Assembly: GCF_020687785.1 (NCBI RefSeq)
Contig: NZ_JAJEWI010000003.1
Coordinates: 44,551-108,550, forward strand
Length of the DNA stretch: 64,000 nucleotides
Origin: Sphingopyxis yananensis
GTDB lineage: Bacteria > Pseudomonadota > Alphaproteobacteria > Sphingomonadales > Sphingomonadaceae
Reading direction: 5' to 3'
The notes beneath the pieces were generated by a model. That model was not told the origin of the DNA. It did not search any database and worked only from the letters and a program-made list of their open reading frames with translations. Below are positions 1 through 9,524 of this stretch, one piece after another. Positions within the stretch are counted from its first letter, which is position 1. Each line of letters begins with the position of its first letter. The position numbers and the translations under genes are program-made.

Positions 1-1573
1 GGCGGCTCATTTCCATCAAACCAAAGCCGGAAATGCGGCCAATTTGGATGCGCGCGCGGTCGTTTTTCAGCGCGTCTTTCATTGCGCGCTCGACCTTGCG
101 GACGTTGCTGCTGTGATCCATGTCGATGAAATCGATCACGACGAGGCCGGCCATGTCGCGCAAACGCAATTGGCGGGCGATTTCATGCGCCGCCTCAAGG
201 TTCGTGCTGAGCGCGGTTTGTTCGATATTATGTTCGCGGGTCGACCGGCCAGAGTTGATGTCGATGGACACCAAAGCTTCTGTGGGGTTGATCACCAAAT
301 AACCGCCGGATTTCAATTGAACCACGGGATTCAACATACCGTTCAACTGATCTTCCACCCCATATCGTTGATAGAGCGAAATAGGGTCAGCATATTGCTT
401 TACCTTGCGGGCGTGGCTGGGCATCAGCAGCCGCATAAATTGCTTGGCGGCGCGATATCCGTCCTCGCCCTCTACCAGCACTTCTTCGATGTCGCGGTGG
501 TAAATGTCGCGGATGGCGCGTTTGATCAGGTCGCTGTCGCTATGAATCAGTGCAGGCGCGCTGCTGTGAATCGTGCGGTCGCGAATCTCGTCCCACAGAC
601 GGGCCAAATAATCGAAGTCGCGCTTAATTTCGGTCTTGGTCCGGCTCATGCCCGCGGTGCGAACAATGCAGCCCATCGATGGCGGCAGGTTCATTTCGTC
701 GATCATCGCTTTTAACTTGCGGCGATCAGCACCGTTGGAGATTTTGCGGCTGATACCGCCACCATGCATGGTGTTGGGCATCAAGACGCAATAACGGCCC
801 GCCAGCGACAAATAGGTGGTCAGCGCCGCGCCTTTATTGCCACGTTCTTCCTTGACGACTTGTACCAGCAACACCTGACGGCGGCGGATAACGTCTTGAA
901 TCTTGTAACGGCGGCGCAGTGACATGCGGTTTTCGCTGTCATCTTCGTCGCGGCGATTGCGTCCATTACGGCCCTTGCGGCCACGGTAGCGGCGGCGGCG
1001 GTTGTCATGGCCTTCGCCATTTTCCGCGCCTTCGCCCTCGCTGTCGCCATTATCACCGTCACCGTCACGGGCTTCGGCATCTTGGTCGTCTTGATCGTCT
1101 TGATCGTCGCTGTCCGAATCATCGGCGTCGCGGTCATCATCTTGACCATCGCCATGAATCGCTTCACCCACGACTTCGGGGGCCGCCGGACGGTCGCCAT
1201 TGTCGTCGTCAAACCCTTCGACATCCGCGACATCGCCTTCCAGATCGTCCAGATCTTCTTCGGCGCGCATCGCGGCGGCGGCGGCATGTTCCGCCTCTTC
1301 GCGGATCAGGGCGTCACGATCTTCTTTGGGGATTTGATAATAGTCGGGGTGGATTTCGCTGAAAGCAAGGAAGCCGTGGCGGTTGCCGCCATATTCCACA
1401 AATGCCGCCTGCAACGAAGGTTCGACGCGCGTAACCTTCGCCAGATAAATATTGCCTTTTAACTGCTTATGTTCAGCAGATTCAAAATCAAATTCTTCAA
1501 TCCGGTTGCCTTTGGTGACGGCGACACGGGTTTCTTCCCGATGCCGCGCGTCTATCAACATGCGTGTTGTCAT
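1..1573 (-). CDS. rne: Ribonuclease E/G, N-terminal part (3' end beyond window)
   Basis: Endoribonuclease that starts mRNA decay and matures rRNA. The minus-strand frame opens at 1573 with MTTRMLIDARHREETRVAV, the usual RNase E/G start, and runs 524 codons off the left edge. The S1 RNA-binding domain (about residues 35-200) is split by a long acidic then basic insertion (about residues 105-215) rich in D/E, with DDQ repeats followed by an RRRRYRGRKGRNGRN stretch. After it come the RNase H-like and 5'-sensor regions (IQDVIRRRQVLLVQVVKEE, GNKGAALTTYLSLAGRY) and part of the catalytic core (INPTEALVSIDINSGRS, then VVIDFIDMD), so the catalytic aspartates of DNase-I-like type are present. Split S1 domains are known in alphaproteobacterial RNase E. 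The 3' Zn-link and degradosome scaffold lie outside the window. The upstream region is unusually long, which fits feedback control through the leader. Confidence 0.95.
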   Translation of the reverse strand, partial: MTTRMLIDARHREETRVAVTKGNRIEEFDFESAEHKQLKGNIYLAKVTRVEPSLQAAFVEYGGNRHGFLAFSEIHPDYYQIPKEDRDALIREEAEHAAAAAMRAEEDLDDLEGDVADVEGFDDDNGDRPAAPEVVGEAIHGDGQDDDRDADDSDSDDQDDQDDQDAEARDGDGDNGDSEGEGAENGEGHDNRRRRYRGRKGRNGRNRRDEDDSENRMSLRRRYKIQDVIRRRQVLLVQVVKEERGNKGAALTTYLSLAGRYCVLMPNTMHGGGISRKISNGADRRKLKAMIDEMNLPPSMGCIVRTAGMSRTKTEIKRDFDYLARLWDEIRDRTIHSSAPALIHSDSDLIKRAIRDIYHRDIEEVLVEGEDGYRAAKQFMRLLMPSHARKVKQYADPISLYQRYGVEDQLNGMLNPVVQLKSGGYLVINPTEALVSIDINSGRSTREHNIEQTALSTNLEAAHEIARQLRLRDMAGLVVIDFIDMDHSSNVRKVERAMKDALKNDRARIQIGRISGFGLMEMSR

Positions 1574-2248
1574 TATGAACACTCCAAGCGCACCGCAGCG
1601 CGCCTAATAAAAATCCCGCTGGTTCGTCGGCCAAAAAGCCGCTGCGAACGGGGATGAAAGGGAAATTGTTATTGCTGCGCTGCGCCCTTGCCCCTTGTTG
1701 GGCAAACATGCGGCCTTCGTTCCACGTAGCTGCCTTGGCAAAAGCGCCAGGGTCGCGGACCGAAAGGGGCATGGCAAGCGTCATGCAGCATCAACCTGTT
1801 ACGGGTTGAACGGGCAGGAAAGCGTTCTTGCGATTGCCAAGTCTGCCCGGTCAACCGAGTGGACTGACGGCACCAAGCCGATCATCGTGCGTCCGGCACC
1901 AGAGGCCCCACGTGCCCGCATGATCGCGGGGGCGGCGGCTTGCTCTTCAAAAGGCCGGACGGCCCGAGTTCGGCACCGTCAATGCCTAGGGTGCTAGCAT
2001 CGGCTTTGCCATGCCGCAACCTCCTGCACGTCACTTATGGTCGATGGTGGTGCATTTATTGCAACAAGGGTGGCATGAATTTCATGGCCACCAAGCCGAG
2101 AGGGGCATGGATTATCCTATATCCCCTAGAATTAACGGTGTTTTGGATCATGGTACGGGGGGCATATTGCCCAATTTTTTTGCACCATGGCGTTGTGCGC
2201 TTCTATTAACCACTGGACCATCATCCATCGCCCCGCCAATAAACCGCC
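1574..2248. other. Long divergent intergenic region between rne and amidase
   Basis: There are 675 bases without a convincing gene; the short frames here lack ribosome sites and family resemblance. On the minus strand the part next to rne would be its 5' leader. It contains a stable hairpin at 1614-1653: GTTCG/CGAAC and CGGC/GCCG arms around an A5 loop, plus CCC/GGG outside. RNase E leaders are autoregulatory in enterobacteria; whether this one is remains inference. I see no clear sigma-70 promoter for either gene. Confidence 0.45.
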
Positions 2249-3175
2249 ATGTCTTTGCCCATGATCTTGATGGCCGCCGCAACCTTGACGCCCCCGATGG
2301 GCGGACAGGGGGGAGCCGCGATTCTGGGTCAAATGACGATGCCGCAGGTGCAGTCTGCCATGATGATGGGCGCCGCCCGTCCCAAAGCAAAGCCATCGTC
2401 ACCCACCGAGGTGCGCGTGAAAATTGGTCCGCCCAAGCCGTGGCTGGAATTGCCACGGGTGGAGGGACCACGGGACGATGACCTGCCGTTGGTGGTGGTG
2501 GACGCGGGGCATGGTGGGCATGATCCGGGGGCGATATCGCCGCACAATGGCCGCCGCGAAAAAGATATTACGCTGACCATCGCCAAAGCCATTCGCGACG
2601 AATTGCTGGCATCGGGCCGTGTGCGCGTGGCGTTGACGCGCGGCGATGATCGTTATTTGGCATTGGAACAGCGCAGCGGCATGGCACGCGGCCTGAAGGC
2701 GGATTTGTTCATTTCCATTCATGCTGATGCCGCCGCCAGCGCCGATGCACGCGGGGCGTCCATTTATACTTTGTCCCAAGTGGCGTCCGACCAAGCCGCT
2801 GAGCGTCTGGCGGCCCGCGAAAATAAGGCGGATATTTTGAACGGCGTCGATTTGGGCGGGTTGGAAGGCGATGTGTCGTCCATCTTGCTGGATTTGGCGC
2901 AGCGCCAGACGATGGAAGAAGCGTCGGCCTTTGCTCGACTATTGCAGCGCGAGGCGGCGGATGAGCTGGTGTTTCGTACCCGCGCTCACCGCTTTGCCGC
3001 CTTTGCGGTGTTGAAAGCGCCCGATACGCCGTCGATCTTGTTTGAAACCGGCTATATTTCCAATGCCGAGGATGCGGCCTTTTTGGCGTCGGCATCTGGC
3101 CCCCAGAAAATCGCACGCGGTGTTCGCGAAGCGGTGCGCATTCATTTTGCCAAGCGGCGGGTCAATAAACGCTGA
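2249..3175 (+). CDS. N-acetylmuramoyl-L-alanine amidase, Amidase_3 family
   Basis: Zinc amidase that cleaves the bond between MurNAc and the peptide stem, needed for septal peptidoglycan splitting. The protein has 308 residues. The Amidase_3 domain fills residues 80-300: VVVDAGHGGHDPGAI (zinc His88), RREKD (Glu104), FISIHAD (His158) and ILFETGYISN (catalytic Glu266). The first 25 residues are weakly hydrophobic and may be a poor signal peptide; there is no AMIN domain, so it is shorter than E. coli AmiC. The ATG at 2249 has no evident Shine-Dalgarno and an internal ATG at 2261 is possible. It stands divergent to rne, as in many sphingomonads, where PBP1A normally follows directly. Confidence 0.88.
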   Translation: MSLPMILMAAATLTPPMGGQGGAAILGQMTMPQVQSAMMMGAARPKAKPSSPTEVRVKIGPPKPWLELPRVEGPRDDDLPLVVVDAGHGGHDPGAISPHNGRREKDITLTIAKAIRDELLASGRVRVALTRGDDRYLALEQRSGMARGLKADLFISIHADAAASADARGASIYTLSQVASDQAAERLAARENKADILNGVDLGGLEGDVSSILLDLAQRQTMEEASAFARLLQREAADELVFRTRAHRFAAFAVLKAPDTPSILFETGYISNAEDAAFLASASGPQKIARGVREAVRIHFAKRRVNKR

Positions 3176-3245
3176 TTTCTATGTCCGCTCGGCTGCGACA
3201 GATCGGCGTTGACAAGCATCATTGCGGGCATCAGCCTGCCTTTAT

Positions 3246-4535
3246 ATGAAAAGCAAAGGGGAGTGGCGCAACTGGTCGGGCAGTGTTCGCACGTCCGCAC
3301 CCATGTTGCAGCCTCGGGATGAGGCAGAGCTGGCGCAGATGATTTTGCGCCATGACCATATTCGCGCATCAGGGGCGGGGCATAGTTTCATGCCGCTTTG
3401 TGCGCCGCCGAGTAATGGGGCGGGTATGGGCCGCGCCGCAATGGTCAATCTGTCGCAGATGGACGGGGCATTGCAGATTCACAGGGATCGCCAAAGCGCG
3501 CGCGTTCCCGCGGGATGGAGCATCGCGCGCATAACAGAGCTATTGTGGCAGCATGGCTTGTCGCTGGCCAACCAAGGCGATGTAAACCCCCAAGCCTTGG
3601 CGGGGGCGATGGCGACGGGCACGCATGGCACGGGCAATGATCTGGGGTCGTTGTCCACCATGGCGCGGGGATTTCAAATGATCGACGCGCAGGGCCAAAG
3701 CCGGTGGTGCGATGCCCAGACAAACCCTGAATTATTTGCGGCGCAGCGCCTGTCTTTGGGCTTGTTGGGCGTCGCGACGCAAATAGAGGTTGCGGTGGTT
3801 CCGGCCTTTCATTTGGCCGAACAGGTGGAAGCCCGCCCGATGGAGGCGGTCTATGAAGGTTATGAGGATTGGACGCAGCAAAACCGTCATGCGGAATTTT
3901 GGGTCTTCCCCCACAGCGATATGGCGATTGTCAAACGGCTGAATGTGACGGACCCGTGCCCGCCACCAACCAGCAATCAAGATGTCAGCGAAACATTGTT
4001 CCGGCATATTTTGAATCTGTGTGCATTTTGGCCCGCGCTGACGCCAATGCTGCAACGCTTGATGATGAAAAGCGATGTGACGGGTGCGCGCCAAGGGCCA
4101 GCCTATCGTATTTTTCCGTCCGACCGGACCATCAGGTTCGAAGAAATGGAATATGAAATTCCCCTCGCCAACGGCATGGCGGCGTTGCGGGAAGTGATCG
4201 CGTGGATTCGCAAAAAAGGGCTGCCGGTGTCATTCCCCTTTGAATATCGCACGGTGGCGGGGGATGATATTGACATCAGCCCGATGAACGCTGGCCCTGT
4301 CGCTGCGATCAGCATGCATCAATATGCCAAAATGCCGTGGAAGCATTTGTTCCAAGAGGCGGAGGCAATTTTTCGCGACCATGGTGGTCGCCCCCATTGG
4401 GCCAAACGCCACCGCCTGACGCGCGATGATGTGGACCAGCTTTACCCTCACGCCGAACAATTTCGCATCATCCGCCGAATGATGGATGGCGAGGGGAAAT
4501 TTTTGAACAGCCATTTGCGGGATTTGTGGGAATGA
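3246..4535 (+). CDS. FAD-dependent sugar-1,4-lactone oxidase (D-arabinono-1,4-lactone oxidase family)
   Basis: Flavoprotein of the ALO / gulonolactone oxidase family, which oxidises aldonolactones with O2 or another acceptor. From the ATG at 3246 (429 residues; the frame is open slightly further upstream) it starts with WRNWSGSV, followed by a PCMH-type FAD domain with SGAGHSFMPL (His46, the position that carries covalent FAD in family members) and AMATGTHGTG (125-130). The C-terminal ALO domain has FEYR (332-335) and RPHWAKRH (382-389), matching conserved active-site motifs. A perfect TTGACA lies at 3209 but without a good -10. Its stop overlaps the next start (ATGA), so the two genes are translationally coupled. 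The substrate cannot be told from sequence. It interrupts the usual amidase-PBP1A order, suggesting an accessory insertion. Confidence 0.85.
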   Translation: MKSKGEWRNWSGSVRTSAPMLQPRDEAELAQMILRHDHIRASGAGHSFMPLCAPPSNGAGMGRAAMVNLSQMDGALQIHRDRQSARVPAGWSIARITELLWQHGLSLANQGDVNPQALAGAMATGTHGTGNDLGSLSTMARGFQMIDAQGQSRWCDAQTNPELFAAQRLSLGLLGVATQIEVAVVPAFHLAEQVEARPMEAVYEGYEDWTQQNRHAEFWVFPHSDMAIVKRLNVTDPCPPPTSNQDVSETLFRHILNLCAFWPALTPMLQRLMMKSDVTGARQGPAYRIFPSDRTIRFEEMEYEIPLANGMAALREVIAWIRKKGLPVSFPFEYRTVAGDDIDISPMNAGPVAAISMHQYAKMPWKHLFQEAEAIFRDHGGRPHWAKRHRLTRDDVDQLYPHAEQFRIIRRMMDGEGKFLNSHLRDLWE

Positions 4536-5677
4536 CGGACGATTGCAATTTGCACCAGCATTTGATCAATCTGCCCCATGGGCGGGGCCAATTGAACACG
4601 CCTGTGTTGGTGGTGGACGCGGAAATTTTGGACCGCAACATTGCCCGCATGGCGCAGATTGCGCAGGGCGCGGGGGTCAAGCTGCGTCCCCATGGCAAAA
4701 CGCACAAAAGCGTTGATATCGCCAAGCGCCAACGCGCGGCCGGAGCGGTGGGGCTATGCTGCGCCAAAATTGGCGAAGCCGAGGTGATGGCCGATGGCGG
4801 GGTGACGGGTTTGTTGATTACATCGCCGATCACCAGCGCGCCCGCTTTGGCCCGCATGGCGGCGCTGGCCCTGCGCGCGCCCGATTTGATGGTGGTGGTC
4901 GATCATCCTGCGGTGGCCCAGCATATGCAGGATGCTTTGTTGGCCGTTGGTGCGCAGATGGATGTGTTGATCGACATTGACCCCGGCATTGCCCGAACGG
5001 GTGTGACTGCCCCCAATAAGGCGGTGGAATTGGCAGAGGCCATCACGTCATTGTCCCAGCTTCGCCTGCGCGGGGTGCAATTTTATTGCGGGTCACAACA
5101 GCATATTGAATCTTTTACGGACCGCCGCGCATCGATGGTGGACCGTGCGCAAATCTTGCACGCCCATGTGGCGGCGCTGCGGGACGCGGGTTTTGCGCCC
5201 GACATCATCAGCGGTTCGGGCACCGGAACCCATCAAATTGACAAGGAATTGGGCCTATTCACCGAATGGCAGGTGGGGTCTTATGTGTTTATGGACCGCC
5301 AATATCAGGACTGCGATTTGGCGGGCGATGATGCGCCGCTGTTTGAAACGGCCTTATTTGTCGACGCCTCGGTGGTCAGCGCCAATCATAGCGGGCTGGT
5401 AACGATTGATGCGGGGTTCAAGGCATTGTCCAGCGATGGCGGTTTGCCCCAAATCTGTGCGGGCGGGCCGCAGCAGGCGCATTTCGCCTTTATGGGGGAC
5501 GAGCATGGGGCGCTGATCTGGCCCGACATAGCGGCCCTATTGCCCAGCGGGTCGCGGGTCGAACTGATGGTGCCGCATTGTGACCCCACCGTGAATCTCT
5601 ATGACCATTATCATGTGGTGCGCGGTGATCAGTTGGTGGATATATGGCCTGTCAGCGCGCGGGGCCGTTCGCGCTAG
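4532..5677 (+). CDS. PLP-dependent D-threonine aldolase / D-serine dehydratase-like enzyme (DSD1 family)
   Basis: Fold-type III PLP enzyme with an alanine-racemase-like N-terminal barrel. The start is the ATG at 4532 that overlaps the previous stop (ATGA); a GTG six bases upstream is also in frame. There are 381 residues. The N-terminal barrel opens with LNTPVLVVDAEILDRNIARM, and the PLP lysine is Lys56 in LRPHGKTHKS. FYCGSQQH and SGSGTGTHQ are also typical. Near the C-terminus the metal motif is HCDPTVNLYD, i.e. His349-x-Asp351. Established knowledge: D-serine dehydratases bind zinc by His-x-Cys, while D-threonine aldolases bind Mn by His-x-Asp, so this residue pattern favours an aldolase. 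Coupling to the lactone oxidase hints at a shared pathway, which I cannot name. Confidence 0.82.
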   Translation: MTDDCNLHQHLINLPHGRGQLNTPVLVVDAEILDRNIARMAQIAQGAGVKLRPHGKTHKSVDIAKRQRAAGAVGLCCAKIGEAEVMADGGVTGLLITSPITSAPALARMAALALRAPDLMVVVDHPAVAQHMQDALLAVGAQMDVLIDIDPGIARTGVTAPNKAVELAEAITSLSQLRLRGVQFYCGSQQHIESFTDRRASMVDRAQILHAHVAALRDAGFAPDIISGSGTGTHQIDKELGLFTEWQVGSYVFMDRQYQDCDLAGDDAPLFETALFVDASVVSANHSGLVTIDAGFKALSSDGGLPQICAGGPQQAHFAFMGDEHGALIWPDIAALLPSGSRVELMVPHCDPTVNLYDHYHVVRGDQLVDIWPVSARGRSR

Positions 5678-5800
5678 GGCGATTTTGGCGGGCTATGGGC
5701 AGGGGCGTTGGCGATGTGACCACGCCTTTTGGCGGTTTACCGCATCTAGGGTGCAAGCTCCCTTTCCTTTCGTCCCGTCACGCGATAGAGGCTGAAACCT

Positions 5801-8326
5801 ATGGCCGCAGACCGTTCGACCGAAGTTCGCACCAATGTTCGCACGCGCTGGAACAGCGCCCGCGATGCTCTTTTTGCGCATATTCAACCCTATTGGGCCA
5901 AGCGATGGGTTCGCTGGCTGACATGGTTGGCGTTGGCGGGGCTGGCTGGCCTGATATTGTTGTGGGTGATTTTTGCCCGCAACCTGCCATCGGTGGACCA
6001 GCTTCAGGATTATGAACCGCAATTGCCGACGATTGTACGCGATGCGGATGGCGCGCCGGTCCATACCTATGCCCGTGAACGGCGCGTGCAATTGGCCTAT
6101 GATGATTTTCCGGCAACCTTGATCCATGCCTTTTTATCCGCCGAGGATAAGACATTTTTTGATCATGGCGGCATCGATTATCCGGGCATTGTCAGTGCCA
6201 TTATCACCAATGTGACTCGGTCTGGCCGCCCTGTCGGGGCATCGACGATCACCCAGCAAGTGGCCAAAAACCTGCTGTTATCCAATGAATTAAGCTATAC
6301 GCGCAAATTGCGTGAGGCGATTTTGGCGACCCGCATCGAAAGCGCGCTGACCAAAGAGCAAATTCTTGAATTATATTTGAACGAGATTCCGCTGGGCCGC
6401 CGCAGCTATGGCGTGCAAGCCGCCAGCCGCGCCTATTTTAACAAGGATGTGGACGAATTGGCCCTGCATGAAATGGCCTTTTTGTCGACGCTGCCCAAAG
6501 CGCCAGAACGTTATGGCCGCAAGCGCTATAGCGAGGAAGCCTTAAGCCGCCGTAATTTGGTGCTGGGCTTGATGCGCAAAAATGGCTGGATCAGCGAAGC
6601 GCAAATGCGCAGCGCTCAGGCCCAGCCTTTGGGCCTGAGCGAGAGCGGCAATAGCGCCGTCGTGCAGGCTGGCGGATATTATATGGAAGAAGTCCGCCGC
6701 CAGTTAATCGCCGAATTTGGTGAAACAGCCGAGGACGGCCCGCTGAGCGTTTATGCGGGCGGCTTGTGGGTTCGCACGCCTTTTGACCCGAATATGCAAA
6801 ATGCCACCGAAACGGCGCTGCGCCGTGCGATGATTCGCTATGATGCGGGCAAAGGCTGGTCGGGGCCGATCGCGACCATTGACGCCGATGACAAATGGCA
6901 AAGCCGCTTGGCGTCCAGCTTTATCGGTATTGATTATGATGGTTGGCGCGTGGCGACCATCCTGTCAAAAAATGGGGGATCAGCGCAGATTGGCTTTGCG
7001 GATGGCAGCACCGGACGTTTGCCGTCTTCGGCGGCGTCTCTGCATTACCGCAAGACTGGCGGCAGTGCCTTTAGCGCGCTGAAAGATGGGGATTTGATTG
7101 CGGTGAAGTCCACGGGCGGCGATGGTTATACGCTGCGCAACATTCCCGAAATTTCCGGCGGTATGGTAATCGAAAGCCCGCGTTCGGGCCGTATTTATGC
7201 CATGCAGGGTGGCTTTGATGTGCGCTTGTCGCCGTTCAACCGCGCGACACAGGCCGAACGCCAGCCGGGTTCGACCATCAAACCCTTTGTTTATGCCGCC
7301 GCATTGGACAATGGCATGACGCCCGCGACGATGATCGTCGATGGTCCATTTTGCGTGTATCAAGGCGCACGGCAGGGCAATAAATGTTTCCGCAACTTTG
7401 GCGGGTCCAGCGGCGCTGGCGAACGCACGATGCGTTGGGGCTTGGAACAATCGCGCAACCTGATGACGGTGCGTGCGGCCAGCCAAGTGGGCATGGAACC
7501 GGTGGTCGACACGATTCGCAAAATGGGCATTGGCGAACATGAACCCTATTTGGCGACGGCTTTGGGGTCGGGTTCGACCACCGTCGAAAAACTGACCAAT
7601 GCTTATGCGATGTTGGCCAACCATGGGCGTCAACTGAATTCGCGGGTGATTGATTATGCCCAAGATCGGCGCGGAAAAGTGATCTTCCCGCGCAATTGGC
7701 GTCCATGTGATGGGTGCAATATGGCGGATTGGGATGGCAAGGCCATGCCGCGCTTTGCGCCCAGCGGCAAACAGATCATGGACCCGATCACCGCTTATCA
7801 GGTGGTACATATGCTGGAAGGCGTGGTGCAGCGCGGCACCGCCACCCGTTTGCGCGACTTGGGCGTTCCCATTTTTGGCAAGACGGGGACGACCTCTGGC
7901 CCCAATGACGTGTGGTTTGTGGGTGGCACGCCGGACGTGATCGCTGGTGTCTATCTGGGCTTTGACCAGCCCCGCAGCATGGGTGGATATGCACAGGGCG
8001 GTAATATGGCGGCCCCGATTTTCCGGGAATTTGCGGTGGCGGCGCTGAAGGACCGCCAACCCATACCCTTTGTGGCGCCCAAGGGCGTACATATGGTGCG
8101 GATTGACCGCCGTTCGGGCCGCCGTGTTTATGGCAGCTGGCCAACCACCGACCCTATGGCGTCGGTGATTTGGGAAGCCTTTAAGCCCGAAAGCGAACCG
8201 CGCCGCACCATCAGGGCCGAAGAAATTCGCCCATCGGCACCGGCCAAGAAACAAGATGCACCGGTTGCCGTCGAGGGACGGCGCAGTGACAAAGATTTTC
8301 TGGAGGATCGCGGCGGGATTATTTGA
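5801..8326 (+). CDS. mrcA: Penicillin-binding protein 1A, bifunctional transglycosylase/transpeptidase
   Basis: Class A PBP that polymerises lipid II and crosslinks peptidoglycan in the periplasm. It has 841 residues: a cytoplasmic N-terminus with a transmembrane anchor at about 39-58, then a GT51 domain with the catalytic glutamate in FLSAEDKTFFDHGG (Glu115), GASTITQQVAKNL and RKLREAILA. An OB-like insertion follows, then the transpeptidase with SxxK (QPGSTIK, Ser491), SxN (EQSRN, Ser551) and KTGT (Lys694). All catalytic motifs are intact. The start is preceded by GAGG 13 bases upstream. It is followed after 70 bases by prfB, a conserved sphingomonad order. Confidence 0.97.
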   Translation: MAADRSTEVRTNVRTRWNSARDALFAHIQPYWAKRWVRWLTWLALAGLAGLILLWVIFARNLPSVDQLQDYEPQLPTIVRDADGAPVHTYARERRVQLAYDDFPATLIHAFLSAEDKTFFDHGGIDYPGIVSAIITNVTRSGRPVGASTITQQVAKNLLLSNELSYTRKLREAILATRIESALTKEQILELYLNEIPLGRRSYGVQAASRAYFNKDVDELALHEMAFLSTLPKAPERYGRKRYSEEALSRRNLVLGLMRKNGWISEAQMRSAQAQPLGLSESGNSAVVQAGGYYMEEVRRQLIAEFGETAEDGPLSVYAGGLWVRTPFDPNMQNATETALRRAMIRYDAGKGWSGPIATIDADDKWQSRLASSFIGIDYDGWRVATILSKNGGSAQIGFADGSTGRLPSSAASLHYRKTGGSAFSALKDGDLIAVKSTGGDGYTLRNIPEISGGMVIESPRSGRIYAMQGGFDVRLSPFNRATQAERQPGSTIKPFVYAAALDNGMTPATMIVDGPFCVYQGARQGNKCFRNFGGSSGAGERTMRWGLEQSRNLMTVRAASQVGMEPVVDTIRKMGIGEHEPYLATALGSGSTTVEKLTNAYAMLANHGRQLNSRVIDYAQDRRGKVIFPRNWRPCDGCNMADWDGKAMPRFAPSGKQIMDPITAYQVVHMLEGVVQRGTATRLRDLGVPIFGKTGTTSGPNDVWFVGGTPDVIAGVYLGFDQPRSMGGYAQGGNMAAPIFREFAVAALKDRQPIPFVAPKGVHMVRIDRRSGRRVYGSWPTTDPMASVIWEAFKPESEPRRTIRAEEIRPSAPAKKQDAPVAVEGRRSDKDFLEDRGGII

Positions 8327-8396
8327 TCCTGCTGCTTCTTCCCCTTACGCCCCAGACGCTTTATGGGCGTGAGCCATAATTTTCAGGAGCAACGCT

Positions 8397-9524
8397 ATGC
8401 GCGCCGAAGCGCAGGATCATATTGATAAGATTGGTGGCGCATTGGCGCTGCTGCGCCGATTCCTTGATTGGGATCGCGCGCTGCGCCGTCTTGATGAACT
8501 GAACGCCAAGGTGGAAGACCCCAGCTTGTGGAACAATCCCAAGGCTGCACAAGAGGTTATGCGCGAACGCCGCCGTTTGGACGAAGCCATTGCGGCGACC
8601 CGTGCGATTGAAACCGAACGCGACGATACGATTGAATTGATCGAATTGGCCGAGATGGAAGGTGATGAGGCCTTGGTCGACGATGCCGTCGCCAGCCTAG
8701 CGGCCTTGGCGGAGCGGGCCGAAACCGACAAGGTCAAGGCGCTGCTCGCCGGTGAAGCCGATGGCAATGATTGCTATATTGAAATTCACGCGGGCGCTGG
8801 CGGCACGGAAAGTCAGGATTGGGCCGAAATCCTGCAGCGTATGTATATGCGCTGGGCGGAAAAGCGCGGCATGAAGGTGGAACTGGTCGAATATCAGGCC
8901 GGCGAACAAGCGGGCATTAAATCCGCCACCATGTTGATCAAGGGCGACAGCGCCTATGGCTATGCCAAGACCGAAACGGGCGTGCACCGTCTGGTCCGCA
9001 TTTCGCCTTATGACAGCTCGGCCCGCCGCCACACCAGCTTCTCGTCGGTGTGGGTCTATCCGGTGATTGACGATAATATTCAGATCGAAATTAACGAAAG
9101 CGACCTGAAGATCGACACCTATCGCGCATCGGGCGCGGGTGGTCAGCACGTGAACACCACCGACTCGGCGGTTCGTATCACCCACATCCCCACCGGCATT
9201 GTGGTGGCGAGCCAGAACGACCGTTCGCAGCACAAAAACCGTGCCACGGCGATGGGCATGTTGAAAGCGCGCATGTATGAAGCCGAGCTGCAAAAGCGCG
9301 AAGCCGAAGCATCGGGGGAATATCAGGCCAAGACCGAAATCGGTTGGGGCCACCAGATTCGTTCTTATGTCCTGCAACCCTATCAGTTGGTGAAGGATTT
9401 GCGCACGGGCGTGACCAGCACCGCGCCAGATGATGTGTTGGATGGTGCGCTGGATCCGTTCATGGCAGCGGCTTTGTCGCAAAAGGTGACGGGCGAAAAG
9501 GCTGACGTCGAGGATATCGATTGA
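8397..9524 (+). CDS. prfB: Peptide chain release factor 2, without programmed frameshift
   Basis: Releases nascent peptides at UGA and UAA. The whole 375-residue protein is read in one frame, starting after CAGGAG at 8382-8387. The catalytic GGQ is at 248-250 ([17 protein letters not shown]). The stop-codon recognition tripeptide is SPY (203-205) rather than the SPF of E. coli. At the position of the E. coli CUU-UGA-C autoregulatory frameshift this gene reads CTT GAT TGG (8463-8471, Leu23-Asp24), so the extra T and the in-frame UGA are absent and synthesis is not self-limited that way. The stop overlaps the next ATG by one base (TGATG). Confidence 0.96.
   Translation: MRAEAQDHIDKIGGALALLRRFLDWDRALRRLDELNAKVEDPSLWNNPKAAQEVMRERRRLDEAIAATRAIETERDDTIELIELAEMEGDEALVDDAVASLAALAERAETDKVKALLAGEADGNDCYIEIHAGAGGTESQDWAEILQRMYMRWAEKRGMKVELVEYQAGEQAGIKSATMLIKGDSAYGYAKTETGVHRLVRISPYDSSARRHTSFSSVWVYPVIDDNIQIEINESDLKIDTYRASGAGGQHVNTTDSAVRITHIPTGIVVASQNDRSQHKNRATAMGMLKARMYEAELQKREAEASGEYQAKTEIGWGHQIRSYVLQPYQLVKDLRTGVTSTAPDDVLDGALDPFMAAALSQKVTGEKADVEDID

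Noticed and set aside
919..1462. Plus-strand frames opposite rne
   Set aside because: Low-complexity products mirror the acidic insert of RNase E.
6980..8254. A 424-codon minus-strand frame
   Set aside because: Antisense to the PBP1A transpeptidase domain, whose motifs are intact.
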